From positions 1 to 64,000 of the forward strand of contig JAHZCD010000008.1 of assembly GCA_019423025.1 (NCBI GenBank): a stretch of 64,000 nt of DNA, read 5' to 3'. Shown here one piece after another: positions 1 to 8,794 of this stretch. The notes beneath the pieces were generated by a model, which did no database searches, was not told where the DNA came from, and saw only the letters and a program-made list of their open reading frames with translations. The stretch comes from Haemophilus sp. (GTDB taxonomy: Bacteria; Pseudomonadota; Gammaproteobacteria; Enterobacterales; Pasteurellaceae). Position numbers and translations under genes: made by a program. The number at the start of each line of letters is the position of its first letter. Within the stretch, counting starts at the first letter, position 1.

Positions 1-85
1 TGTCTGATATATTGTTAAAGAGCAAAAAAGAACGACGCACTGGTTTTTCTTAAGATTCACAACAGCGCGTCGTTGTGTGGGGCGT
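1..85 (-). promoter_or_regulatory. rRNA operon leader with boxA antitermination site
   Basis: Read on the minus strand, 24-1 begins with TGCTCTTTAACA, the boxA element that recruits the NusB/NusE antitermination complex in rrn leaders, followed by the usual AATATATCAGACA. Just upstream, 31-38 (AACGACGC) and 67-74 (GCGTCGTT) form a perfect 8-bp stem at the place of the rrn boxB-like hairpin. The order promoter, hairpin, boxA is that of gammaproteobacterial rrn leaders. The 16S gene itself must start beyond the left edge and is not seen. Confidence 0.88.
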
Positions 86-113
86 ATTATAGGACTTTCA
101 GAATTCTTTGCAA
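86..113 (-). promoter_or_regulatory. Strong rRNA operon promoter
   Basis: On the minus strand a -35 TTGCAA (113-108) and a perfect -10 TATAAT (91-86) are separated by 16 bp, the short spacing typical of rrn promoters. The -10 is followed by a GC-rich discriminator (ACGCCCC), the feature linked to stringent control by ppGpp and DksA. An A/T-rich stretch upstream (114-150) could act as an UP element. The pairing with boxA just downstream makes the assignment firm. Confidence 0.85.
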
Positions 114-150
114 GTGCTTTTTTACAAAATAATTCAATTTTTTTCTTGTC

Positions 151-167
151 TGATGATTTAATCATCA
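151..167. promoter_or_regulatory. Inverted repeat between rrn promoter and first gene
   Basis: TGATGATT (151-158) and AATCATCA (160-167) form an 8-bp perfect dyad around one base. It lies about 40 bp upstream of the rrn -35 and about 70 bp upstream of the divergent gene at 238, where an operator could serve either. I do not recognise the binding protein. Confidence 0.35.
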
Positions 168-237
168 AAGTGAATTGTCTTTGTTCAATATTCAAGGTAA
201 ATTACCACCAAAGAGTAAGCATTTTAATGAGGTAGTT

Positions 238-1059
238 ATGAATTTTGAGCAAATGATTGGTTTCGGTGTAGCGGGCAATTTCGCGGGACATTTAGAACAA
301 GCCGGTGAAGCAGCTGATTTCACTCAAGTTAAAACAGAAAATGCCATTCAACCAAAAGCGATTTTTCCTTTTTATGTACCAAGTGAAAACGCGGGTTTTC
401 TTTCTATCTTTCCTTTAAGTCACAACCAAATTAATTTTCCACAAGGCGCGGATAATCTGCAAATTGAACCTGAAATTGCACTTATTTGTGAGCTTATCTA
501 TAAAGGAAATCAAGTTGAGAAAATTATCCCGAGTTATTTTGCAGCTTATAATGACTGCTCTATTCGTCGACCTAATGCGAAAAAAATCTGTGAAAAGAAA
601 AACTGGGGCGAGGCAAGCAAAGGTATTTCATCCAAACTGATTCCACTTTCTTCCTTTATTAAAGGAAGCGAAATTGATCAATATCGTATCGCTTGTTTCC
701 ATAAACGAAATGATGAACTGAATACTTATGGTATTGACAGCCCAGCGGTTGGTTATAGCTATTTCCACCAACAATTATTAGATTGGATCGTGGATAGAAT
801 GAATAATCAACCCGATGAGGGACCGATGAATCATATTGCTTCTTTATTAAAACAAGCAAACTATCCAGAACAAGCGATTATTAGTATTGGCGCCACCCGT
901 TATACCGAGTTCGGTGAAACGCATTTCTTGCAACCCAATGATCTCAGTATTGTTGTCGTATATAACGGTGAAAAATATTCTGCTGAGGAAATTGAGAAAA
1001 TGGCAAGAGATGAAAAATTTGCAGATGACATTTCAGCGCTTATTCAGAAAGTGGTTTAG
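238..1059 (+). CDS. Conserved protein of unknown function (possibly DUF5718 family)
   Basis: A soluble 273-residue protein without signal peptide or membrane segments. It resembles conserved gammaproteobacterial proteins that I recall as DUF5718; no function is established. It has a fumarylacetoacetate-hydrolase flavour (acidic EPEIALICEL stretch and a central AAYNDCSIRRPN segment), but I cannot assign catalysis. ATG 238 is preferred because TGAGGT stands 5 bp before it; a TTG at 175 would add 21 residues without a ribosome site. The gene diverges from the rrn promoter and converges on birA, from which a shared uptake-signal hairpin terminator separates it. Confidence 0.72.
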   Translation: MNFEQMIGFGVAGNFAGHLEQAGEAADFTQVKTENAIQPKAIFPFYVPSENAGFLSIFPLSHNQINFPQGADNLQIEPEIALICELIYKGNQVEKIIPSYFAAYNDCSIRRPNAKKICEKKNWGEASKGISSKLIPLSSFIKGSEIDQYRIACFHKRNDELNTYGIDSPAVGYSYFHQQLLDWIVDRMNNQPDEGPMNHIASLLKQANYPEQAIISIGATRYTEFGETHFLQPNDLSIVVVYNGEKYSAEEIEKMARDEKFADDISALIQKVV

Positions 1060-1068
1060 CATACATCT

Positions 1069-1100
1069 AAAAAGTGCGGCTGATTTTGACCGCACTTTTT
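1069..1100. terminator. Bidirectional terminator built from inverted uptake signals
   Basis: AAAAAGTGCGG (1069-1079) pairs with CCGCACTTTTT (1090-1100) over 11 bp around a 10-base loop, with A and T runs on both flanks. It sits between the convergent gene at 238-1059 and birA and can end transcription from both sides. Confidence 0.85.
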
Positions 1101-2027
<927 letters not shown>

Positions 2028-2072
2028 TTATAAAAACCTTGGCAAATCTTACCATAAAAGCGAAAAAATTCA

Positions 2073-2101
2073 TTTTCAACCACATGAAAAATCTGTATAA
2101 T
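2073..2101 (+). promoter_or_regulatory. Candidate guaB promoter
   Basis: A perfect -10 TATAAT (2096-2101) follows a weak -35 TTTTCA (2073-2078) at 17 bp, giving a leader of about 40 nt before the guaB ATG. I see no clear PurR operator of the E. coli type. Confidence 0.55.
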
Positions 2102-2148
2102 CCCGGCGCAATATTTTTTGACACAACTTTTAACAGCGAGATATTGCC

Positions 2149-3612
2149 ATGCTTAGAATCAAACAAGAAGCTCTGACTTTTGACGACGTTCTACTCGTCC
2201 CAGCTCATTCAACTGTTCTTCCGAACACAGCTAACCTCTCAACTCAACTCACCAAAGAAATTCACTTAAATATTCCTATGCTTTCTGCAGCGATGGATAC
2301 TGTCACAGAAACCAAATTAGCAATCTCTTTAGCACAAGAAGGCGGCATCGGCTTTATTCACAAAAATATGACGATCGAACGCCAAGCGGATCGTGTTCGT
2401 AAAGTGAAAAAATTCGAAAGTGGTATCGTTTCTGAACCTGTCACTGTTTCTCCCGATTTAACCCTTGCAGCACTTGCTGAAATGGTGAAGAAAAACGGCT
2501 TCGCAGGCTACCCTGTTGTCGATGCTGAAAATAACTTAATTGGTATCATCACTGGCCGCGACACGCGTTTCGTAAAAGATTTAAGCAAAACTGTTTCACA
2601 ATTAATGACGAAAAAAGAAGACTTAGTCACCGTAAAAGAAGGTGCAAGCCGTGAAACGATTTTAGAATTAATGCACAAAAACCGCGTAGAGAAAGTACTT
2701 GTAGTAGATGATGCATTCAAATTAAAAGGCATGATCACCGTTAAAGACTTCCAAAAAGCGGAACAAAAACCAAACGCATGTAAAGATGAATTTGGTCGTT
2801 TACGTGTAGGGGCGGCTGTAGGTGCAGGTCCAGGTAACGAAGAACGTATTGATGCATTAGTGAAAGCGGGCGTAGATGTATTGTTAATCGACTCTTCTCA
2901 CGGTCACTCTGAAGGTGTGTTACAACGTGTTCGTGAAACTCGTGCAAAATATCCAAGCCTACCGATCGTTGCGGGAAACGTAGCAACGGCTGAAGGTGCT
3001 ATCGCACTTGCAGACGCAGGCGCAAGCGCAGTGAAAGTAGGTATCGGACCAGGTTCTATTTGTACCACTCGTATCGTGACTGGTGTAGGTGTTCCACAAA
3101 TCACCGCTATCGCAGATGCAGCGGCTGCATTAAAAGATCGTGGTATTCCAGTTATCGCGGACGGCGGTATCCGTTTCTCTGGTGATATTGCAAAAGCTAT
3201 CGCTGCTGGTGCGAGCTGTGTAATGGTGGGCTCTATGTTTGCCGGTACTGAAGAAGCACCAGGTGAAATCGAACTTTACCAAGGTCGTGCATTTAAATCT
3301 TACCGTGGTATGGGTTCATTAGGTGCGATGGCTAAAGGCTCATCTGACCGTTACTTCCAATCTGATAACGCTGCAGACAAACTCGTACCAGAAGGTATCG
3401 AAGGTCGTATTCCATACAAAGGTTACTTAAAAGAAATTATCCACCAACAAATGGGTGGCTTACGTTCTTGTATGGGCTTAACTGGCTGCGCAACCATCGA
3501 AGAATTACGCACGAAAGCAGAATTCGTTCGCATCAGTGGTGCAGGCATTAAAGAAAGCCATGTTCACGATGTAACCATTACTAAAGAAGCACCAAACTAT
3601 CGTATGGGCTAA
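2149..3612 (+). CDS. guaB: IMP dehydrogenase GuaB
   Basis: Oxidises IMP to XMP with NAD, the committed step of GMP synthesis. At 487 residues it has the usual length. The TIM barrel is interrupted by a CBS-domain pair (about residues 93-200). The catalytic loop GSICTTR puts the nucleophilic cysteine at residue 305; further marks are LIDSSHGHS for NAD binding, IADGGIR for IMP phosphate, and the flap with SSDRYFQ. A terminator-like hairpin follows directly, then guaA 110 bp on, so guaA is probably reached by readthrough or its own start. Confidence 0.97.
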   Translation: MLRIKQEALTFDDVLLVPAHSTVLPNTANLSTQLTKEIHLNIPMLSAAMDTVTETKLAISLAQEGGIGFIHKNMTIERQADRVRKVKKFESGIVSEPVTVSPDLTLAALAEMVKKNGFAGYPVVDAENNLIGIITGRDTRFVKDLSKTVSQLMTKKEDLVTVKEGASRETILELMHKNRVEKVLVVDDAFKLKGMITVKDFQKAEQKPNACKDEFGRLRVGAAVGAGPGNEERIDALVKAGVDVLLIDSSHGHSEGVLQRVRETRAKYPSLPIVAGNVATAEGAIALADAGASAVKVGIGPGSICTTRIVTGVGVPQITAIADAAAALKDRGIPVIADGGIRFSGDIAKAIAAGASCVMVGSMFAGTEEAPGEIELYQGRAFKSYRGMGSLGAMAKGSSDRYFQSDNAADKLVPEGIEGRIPYKGYLKEIIHQQMGGLRSCMGLTGCATIEELRTKAEFVRISGAGIKESHVHDVTITKEAPNYRMG

Positions 3613-3617
3613 TCCGT

Positions 3618-3643
3618 AAGGTGGGCTTTAGCCCACCTTTTGT
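3618..3643 (+). terminator. Hairpin terminator/attenuator between guaB and guaA
   Basis: AAGGTGGGC (3618-3626) pairs with GCCCACCTT (3631-3639) around a 4-base TTTA loop, followed by TTTG. It is strong enough to reduce guaA relative to guaB. Confidence 0.7.
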
Positions 3644-3722
3644 TGTTTTAAAGTGCGGTTGATTTTTGCAAAATTTTGAAGAAAATTGACCGTCTACACT
3701 ATCAATAATAAGAGCATTATAA

Positions 3723-5282
3723 ATGACAAACATCCACAACCATAAAATTCTGATCCTCGACTTCGGTTCACAATATACTCAGCTGATTGCGCGTCGTGTG
3801 CGTGAAATCGGTGTGTACTGCGAACTTTGGGCGTGGGATGTAACTGAAGAACAAATCCGTGAATTTAATCCAGACGGTATCATTCTTTCTGGTGGTCCAG
3901 AAAGTACCACTGAAGAAAACAGCCCGCGTGCACCTGAATATGTATTTAATGCAGGTGTGCCTGTATTGGGTATTTGTTACGGTATGCAAACCATGGCGAT
4001 GCAACTTGGTGGTTTAACTGAAACCTCTGATCATCGTGAATTCGGCTATGCTTCTGTTTTAATGGATAATCCAACCGCACTTTTCGCTCATTTAAATGAT
4101 GGTGATAGCAAATTAGATGTATGGATGAGCCATGGCGATAAAGTAACGCGTTTACCTGAAAACTTCCAAGTTACCGGTACGACTCCAACCTGCCCAATTG
4201 CGGCAATGTCTGATGAAAATCGTCGTTTCTACGGCGTACAATTCCACCCTGAAGTAACCCATACTAAAAAAGGCTTAGAATTATTGATGAATTTCGTGGT
4301 GAACATTTGTGGTTGCGAAACCAAATGGACAGCAGAAAACATTATCGAAGATGCCGTTGCTCGCATTAAAGAGCAAGTGGGTGATGATGAAGTGATTTTA
4401 GGTTTATCTGGTGGTGTGGACTCTTCTGTGGTTGCATTACTTTTACACCGTGCTATCGGCAAAAACTTACACTGCGTATTCGTGGATAACGGTTTACTCC
4501 GCTTACACGAAGGCGATCAAGTCATGGAAATGTTCGGTGACAAATTCGGTTTAAATATTACCCGTGTTGATGCTGAAAGCCGTTTCTTAGGCGAACTTGC
4601 TGGCGTATCCGATCCTGAGGCGAAACGCAAAATTATCGGTAAAGTGTTCGTGGATGTATTCGATGATGAATCGAAAAAACTCACTAACGTGAAATGGTTG
4701 GCACAAGGTACGATTTACCCTGACGTAATCGAATCTGCAGCAAGCAAAACTGGTAAAGCACATGTGATTAAATCACACCACAACGTAGGTGGCTTACCAG
4801 ACTATATGAAACTTGGTTTAGTTGAACCTTTACGTGAATTATTTAAAGATGAAGTACGTAAAATCGGTTTAGCATTAGGCTTACCGGCTGAAATGATCAA
4901 CCGCCACCCATTCCCAGGCCCAGGTTTAGGCGTGCGTGTATTAGGCGAAGTGAAAAAAGAATACTGCGATTTATTACGCCGTGCGGATGCAATCTTTATC
5001 GAAGAATTACGCAATAGCGGTTGGTATGAAAAAACCAGCCAAGCCTTCAGCGTGTTCTTGCCAGTGAAATCTGTAGGTGTGATGGGTGATGGCCGTAAAT
5101 ACGATTGGGTTATCTCACTACGTGCGGTAGAAACCATCGACTTTATGACCGCACATTGGGCGCATTTGCCTTATGATTTATTAGGTAAAGTATCTAACCG
5201 CATCATCAACGAAGTGAACGGCATTTCTCGCGTCGTATATGACATTAGCGGAAAACCACCAGCAACGATAGAGTGGGAATAA
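3723..5282 (+). CDS. guaA: GMP synthase (glutamine-hydrolysing) GuaA
   Basis: Converts XMP to GMP using glutamine and ATP. The 519-residue chain carries the class I glutamine amidotransferase domain first, with nucleophile C85 in GICYGMQ and the His-Glu pair at 175 and 177 in FHPEV. Next comes the ATP pyrophosphatase with PP-loop SGGVDSS (229-235), and then the dimerisation domain ending in the family's PPATIEWE. It is downstream of guaB, as in most gammaproteobacteria. Confidence 0.97.
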   Translation: MTNIHNHKILILDFGSQYTQLIARRVREIGVYCELWAWDVTEEQIREFNPDGIILSGGPESTTEENSPRAPEYVFNAGVPVLGICYGMQTMAMQLGGLTETSDHREFGYASVLMDNPTALFAHLNDGDSKLDVWMSHGDKVTRLPENFQVTGTTPTCPIAAMSDENRRFYGVQFHPEVTHTKKGLELLMNFVVNICGCETKWTAENIIEDAVARIKEQVGDDEVILGLSGGVDSSVVALLLHRAIGKNLHCVFVDNGLLRLHEGDQVMEMFGDKFGLNITRVDAESRFLGELAGVSDPEAKRKIIGKVFVDVFDDESKKLTNVKWLAQGTIYPDVIESAASKTGKAHVIKSHHNVGGLPDYMKLGLVEPLRELFKDEVRKIGLALGLPAEMINRHPFPGPGLGVRVLGEVKKEYCDLLRRADAIFIEELRNSGWYEKTSQAFSVFLPVKSVGVMGDGRKYDWVISLRAVETIDFMTAHWAHLPYDLLGKVSNRIINEVNGISRVVYDISGKPPATIEWE

Positions 5283-5295
5283 CCTAAATCAATTT

Positions 5296-5323
5296 AAAGG
5301 GCAAATTATTTTGCCCTTTTCTT
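5296..5323 (+). terminator. Terminator after guaA
   Basis: AAAGGGCAA (5296-5304) pairs with TTGCCCTTT (5311-5319) around a 6-base loop and is followed by TTCTTTT. Confidence 0.82.
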
Positions 5324-5368
5324 TTATCTATTGTTTAATATCCACAACTTTTCTTATCAAGATTCACT

Positions 5369-6301
5369 ATGGATATCACTTTTTTACTCGGTACTAAAAT
5401 TATTGAACTGACACTCATTGTGCTTATTGGCTATGGGTTGGTTAAATCAAAATTATTAAAATCAGAAGATAGCAAGCCGCTTTCCATTATTGGGCTTTAT
5501 GTCATCAGCCCATCAGTGATGATTGAAGCATTTCAAATTGATTACACACCTGAAATCCTGCAAGGTTTGCAGCTTTCACTACTTATGGCCGTATTTCTTC
5601 AGGGTATTCTGATTATTATTGGCAGTTTATTAAAGCGCCTATTAAACCTTGATCCCATTGAGCATGCCACTTCCATTTATTCTAATTCTGGCAACTTGAT
5701 TATTCCGATTGTGATGTCGCTATTTGGTAAAGAATGGGTCATTTACGCAAGCTGTTTTATTGTGGTTCAAACCTTTCTATTTTGGACACATTGCCGTTTG
5801 ATTATTGTAGGAAAAGGAAATTTATCTCTGAAGACGATTGCCAAAAATATCAATATTTGGTCAATTCTCGTCGGTGCATTTTTGTTTGCTTTCCAAATTA
5901 AGTTGCCAAATATTATCAATGGCACGCTCTCTTCTATTGGTTTGTTTATTGGTCCGAATGCCATGCTTGTTGCAGGTATGCTGATTGCCGCAATTCCGTT
6001 AAAAAGCATTGTTTCATCTAAGCGCATTTATTTAGTTACGCTATTGCGCTTGTTGATTATTCCGCTTGTATTGTTGGTATTAATAAAGCTCATTGGCTTT
6101 GTGCATTGGGTTGAAAAAGGTGAGATTATTGTGTTGATTAGCTTTTTGGCTACCACTAGCCCTTCAGCTTCGACAGTGACACAAATGGCGGTGATTTATA
6201 ACAATAATCCACAAAAAGCCAGCGCCATTTATGGGATAACGACGCTGCTTTGTATGTTTACTATGCCACTGGTGATTGCGTTATATCAAATGTGGGGGTA
6301 A
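5369..6301 (+). CDS. AEC-family (auxin efflux carrier-like) membrane transporter
   Basis: A 310-residue inner-membrane protein with about ten hydrophobic segments in two halves, the layout of the AEC family (malate/malonate permease-like proteins in bacteria). The family substrate is generally an organic anion; nothing here fixes it. The middle has the helix-breaking pattern SGNLIIPIV typical of the first half, and ATTSPSAS matches the second repeat. It stands alone after the guaA terminator, and its 3' end faces a small convergent membrane gene. Confidence 0.82.
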   Translation: MDITFLLGTKIIELTLIVLIGYGLVKSKLLKSEDSKPLSIIGLYVISPSVMIEAFQIDYTPEILQGLQLSLLMAVFLQGILIIIGSLLKRLLNLDPIEHATSIYSNSGNLIIPIVMSLFGKEWVIYASCFIVVQTFLFWTHCRLIIVGKGNLSLKTIAKNINIWSILVGAFLFAFQIKLPNIINGTLSSIGLFIGPNAMLVAGMLIAAIPLKSIVSSKRIYLVTLLRLLIIPLVLLVLIKLIGFVHWVEKGEIIVLISFLATTSPSASTVTQMAVIYNNNPQKASAIYGITTLLCMFTMPLVIALYQMWG

Positions 6302-6308
6302 ATAGAAG

Positions 6309-6338
6309 AAAAGTGCGGTCAATTATTTCAGCACTTTT
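6309..6338 (+). terminator. Weak terminator after the AEC transporter, using a degenerate uptake signal
   Basis: AAAAGTGC (6309-6316) pairs with GCACTTTT (6331-6338). The first arm belongs to an intact uptake signal; the second is a half-signal inside the 3' end of the convergent gene. Confidence 0.5.
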
Positions 6339-6568
6339 GATGCAGGTTGCTCTTTTTTCAAACGATAAAGTTGATATAAGTTAACGAAAACTAAGAATGC
6401 GTTTAGAAGCGCAACTGGATAAGATTTGATGATCAAACTGTAAACGACAAAAAGTACCGCTCCAATTGCATTAACAACTCTCAAGTGAACAATCGATTTA
6501 AATAAAAAAGACGCAGCTACAAAAAATGTTGCCAAATAACCTAATAATTCGATGAAATTAAATTCCAT
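6323..6568 (-). CDS. Small YgjV-like inner membrane protein
   Basis: An 81-residue protein with about three hydrophobic segments and a basic C-terminus (YRLKKEQ), resembling the YgjV family of inner-membrane proteins, whose function is unknown. The start is ATG 6568, preceded by GGAGAG at good spacing; an upstream in-frame start at 6604 would add 12 residues without ribosome-site support. It stands between the convergent AEC carrier and the azlCD operon. Confidence 0.7.
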   Translation of the reverse strand: MEFNFIELLGYLATFFVAASFLFKSIVHLRVVNAIGAVLFVVYSLIIKSYPVALLNAFLVFVNLYQLYRLKKEQPASKVLK

Positions 6569-6631
6569 AAATCTCTCCGTCAACAATGATTGAGGCGGCA
6601 TCATAAAAGATTTCGAAATTCAGGGAAAGAG

Positions 6632-6678
6632 GCGAAATAAAGGCAACCGATTGCAATATCAAGAAATTTTTATTTCGC
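6632..6678 (-). terminator. Long dyad downstream of azlD, possible terminator or 3' stem
   Basis: GCGAAATAAA (6632-6641) is an exact 10-bp inverted match to TTTATTTCGC (6669-6678). The 27-base loop contains a nested GCAA/TTGC pairing. It lies just after the azlD stop on the minus strand. The U-run is broken, so termination is plausible but unproven. Confidence 0.5.
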
Positions 6679-6689
6679 TCAACATTCGC

Positions 6690-7019
6690 TTAGATAAAGA
6701 CTTTTTGCACTAAAAACATATAAAAAATTGTGCCAGCCGAGATAGAAAGAAACATGTTCTTTTTCCAGAAATGTAACCCCAATACCAAAGCACCCGCAAT
6801 GAAATCGGGTAAGCCGTGATAACCACTCAACACATCCACATTTTTATAGCAATACATCACTAACATCCCAAACATCGCCGCAGGCAGTACTTTGCCAAGG
6901 TAACGAATATAGTCTGGAATCGGGCGATTGGCGGGAAAGATCCAGAATGGCAATAATCGAGTAAATTGCACGCACACAATACAAATCACAATGGTAATAA
7001 TCTGCTCCATCAATGTCAT
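6690..7019 (-). CDS. azlD: AzlD-type branched-chain amino acid exporter small subunit
   Basis: A 109-residue protein with about four hydrophobic helices, the size and pattern of AzlD/BrnE, the small partner that works with AzlC/BrnF to export branched-chain amino acids and, in BrnFE, methionine. It overlaps the azlC stop by 4 bp (ATGA), so the two are translationally coupled. The order is metR-azlC-azlD with tiny gaps, which makes methionine or a related amino acid the most attractive substrate (inference from context). Confidence 0.85.
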   Translation of the reverse strand: MTLMEQIITIVICIVCVQFTRLLPFWIFPANRPIPDYIRYLGKVLPAAMFGMLVMYCYKNVDVLSGYHGLPDFIAGALVLGLHFWKKNMFLSISAGTIFYMFLVQKVFI

Positions 7020-7741
7020 TTTAGTGCCTCCAATTTAGATGAAAGTTTAGGTCGTCTTACGGTTAACAGAATCCAAATACTAATGAGTGTTGGCACTAAA
7101 AAATGCTCTTTCCCAACAATTAATAGCGATGCAAAAGCCACACCTAAACCTAATAATGAGCTTTCATGAGACTTCTCTTTGAGCCAGTTTTCAGCAAAAA
7201 TCACCAGGAAAAGTGCAGTCATACCAAACTCTACCCCTTTTAAATCAAAAGGAATGATTGAACCAAATAGATTACCTAATCCCGCTCCTACAACCCAATA
7301 AAGATGGAGATAAAAACTGACAAAGAACATATACCAGCCTTTATCTAAATGATCGGGGATCTTCGCCATATAGTTAAGGGAAAAACTTTCATCGACTAGG
7401 GTACTAATTAAATACCAACGTTTTTTCCCGAGTTGAGCACCATATTTTTCTAACATGGAAATACCATAAAAAATTTGGCGACCACTGACCATCAGCGTAA
7501 CCAACGCAACACTTAAAGGCGAAAAAGGCATAACTAAGGCGGCAGCGGCAATAAATTCCACGGAGCCCGCATAAATGAGTGCTGCCATTGCAACGGGGAA
7601 CCAAACACCAAATCCAAGTGCTTTCATGTAAATGCCGTATGCTATGCCTAAAAATAAAAAGCCGGCAAGCATTGGCATGCTGTAAGGAAATGCCGCTTTT
7701 GCTGCGGCTTTGATGGGATTTTCTGTCACTACTTCTGACAT
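7016..7741 (-). CDS. azlC: AzlC-family amino acid exporter large subunit
   Basis: A 241-residue inner-membrane protein that starts with a short hydrophilic tail and then FPYSMPMLAGFLFLGIAYG, as AzlC proteins do. Six to eight membrane segments follow; the conserved SGRQIFYGISM motif and the DE pair in STLVDESFSL are visible. Its partner azlD follows with a 4-bp overlap, and metR precedes it with a 9-bp gap, so all three are probably one operon. Export of methionine and/or branched-chain amino acids is inferred from the BrnFE precedent. Confidence 0.88.
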   Translation of the reverse strand: MSEVVTENPIKAAAKAAFPYSMPMLAGFLFLGIAYGIYMKALGFGVWFPVAMAALIYAGSVEFIAAAALVMPFSPLSVALVTLMVSGRQIFYGISMLEKYGAQLGKKRWYLISTLVDESFSLNYMAKIPDHLDKGWYMFFVSFYLHLYWVVGAGLGNLFGSIIPFDLKGVEFGMTALFLVIFAENWLKEKSHESSLLGLGVAFASLLIVGKEHFLVPTLISIWILLTVRRPKLSSKLEALK

Positions 7742-7750
7742 ATTGACCTA

Positions 7751-8680
7751 CTACAACTCTAAAACAGACAAACCAGGTAAGGTCGAAAAACTTTGTGCTT
7801 TCACTGTTTGATGGAAATCTTCGATATAAGCTAAATTAGCATCTTCTTTACGAATCGCGGCATAGAGATTACTGTACAACCCTTCTTCTGTAATTTTACG
7901 CGCTACCACATACCCTTTTTCTAAATAAGGTAATGCCGCCCAATAAGGCACGGTAGCAATGCCTCGACGACTCGCTACTAACTGGATCAAGGCGATCGTT
8001 AGCTCCGTTGTACGACGTGGAGGATTAATACCTTTTGGTTTTAATACTTGACGATATAAATCTAACATATCATCAGGAACGGGATAGGTTACCCAAGTTT
8101 CTTCAGCAAAATCTTCTGCCTGCCAAACATCTTTATTCGCTAATGGATGATCTTTAGAACAAATCCCCACCATTTCATAAGAAAACAGCGGCTTAAATAA
8201 AACATCATCGTTTTGTTCAACGTCGGAGACAATCGCCCAATCTGCACGATGAGACAATAACAATCCTACAGGATCGGTATGGAAACCTGACACAATATCC
8301 AATTCTACCAAACTCCAATGTTGACGAAATTCATCCATTGCCGGCATTAACCAGTCGAAACAGGTATGACACTCTACTGCAATTCGTAATTGCCCTGCAT
8401 CACCGTGTTTTACGCGAGCAAGCTCACGTTCTGCATCAACCACTTTTGGAAGAATTTCATTAGCAAGACGAATCAAACGATCACCTGCTGCAGTAAAACG
8501 CAATGGATTACTTTTACGCTCAAAAAGAGGTAAACCGAATTGCTCTTCCATTAACTTAATTTGATGAGAAAGTGCCGATTGTGTTAAATAAACACGTTTT
8601 GCTGCCATTGAAACGCTGCCTGTTTCCTTTAAAGCAAGCAAGGTTCTTAGGTGACGAAGTTCAAGAAATGTAGGTTTCAT
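7751..8680 (-). CDS. metR: LysR-family regulator MetR
   Basis: A 309-residue LysR-type regulator: N-terminal winged helix-turn-helix (about 7-66, with TQSALSHQIKLME as recognition part), then a periplasmic-binding-like effector domain. The effector domain shares blocks with E. coli MetR: RIAVECHTCFDWL, YDPxL-like DP in the GFHTDPVG stretch, and GLYSNLYAA near the end. MetR responds to homocysteine and activates methionine genes. Here it is the first gene of an operon with azlCD and not next to metE, which suggests local control of an amino acid exporter. Confidence 0.87.
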   Translation of the reverse strand: MKPTFLELRHLRTLLALKETGSVSMAAKRVYLTQSALSHQIKLMEEQFGLPLFERKSNPLRFTAAGDRLIRLANEILPKVVDAERELARVKHGDAGQLRIAVECHTCFDWLMPAMDEFRQHWSLVELDIVSGFHTDPVGLLLSHRADWAIVSDVEQNDDVLFKPLFSYEMVGICSKDHPLANKDVWQAEDFAEETWVTYPVPDDMLDLYRQVLKPKGINPPRRTTELTIALIQLVASRRGIATVPYWAALPYLEKGYVVARKITEEGLYSNLYAAIRKEDANLAYIEDFHQTVKAQSFSTLPGLSVLEL

Positions 8681-8749
8681 TAGAATAATTCATAAAGTTA
8701 TAGCATTAGATGAGCAACATGATAACGCAAATTAAATTTGTCGAAAAGA

Positions 8750-8787
8750 AAGTGCGGTCAAAAACGTTGATATTTTTGACCGCACTT
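8750..8787. terminator. Inverted uptake-signal terminator after the recombinase-family gene
   Basis: AAGTGCGGTCAAAAA (8750-8764) pairs over 15 bp with TTTTTGACCGCACTT (8773-8787), with an 8-base loop. It ends the gene at 8795-10750 just ahead of the metR promoter region, which leaves only 8681-8749 for metR control signals; I see no convincing promoter there. Confidence 0.85.
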
Positions 8788-8794
8788 AAGACAA

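Noticed and set aside
4802..5137. 111-codon open frame antisense to guaA
   Set aside because: It lies wholly inside a conserved gene, has no ribosome site, and mirrors guaA codon use.
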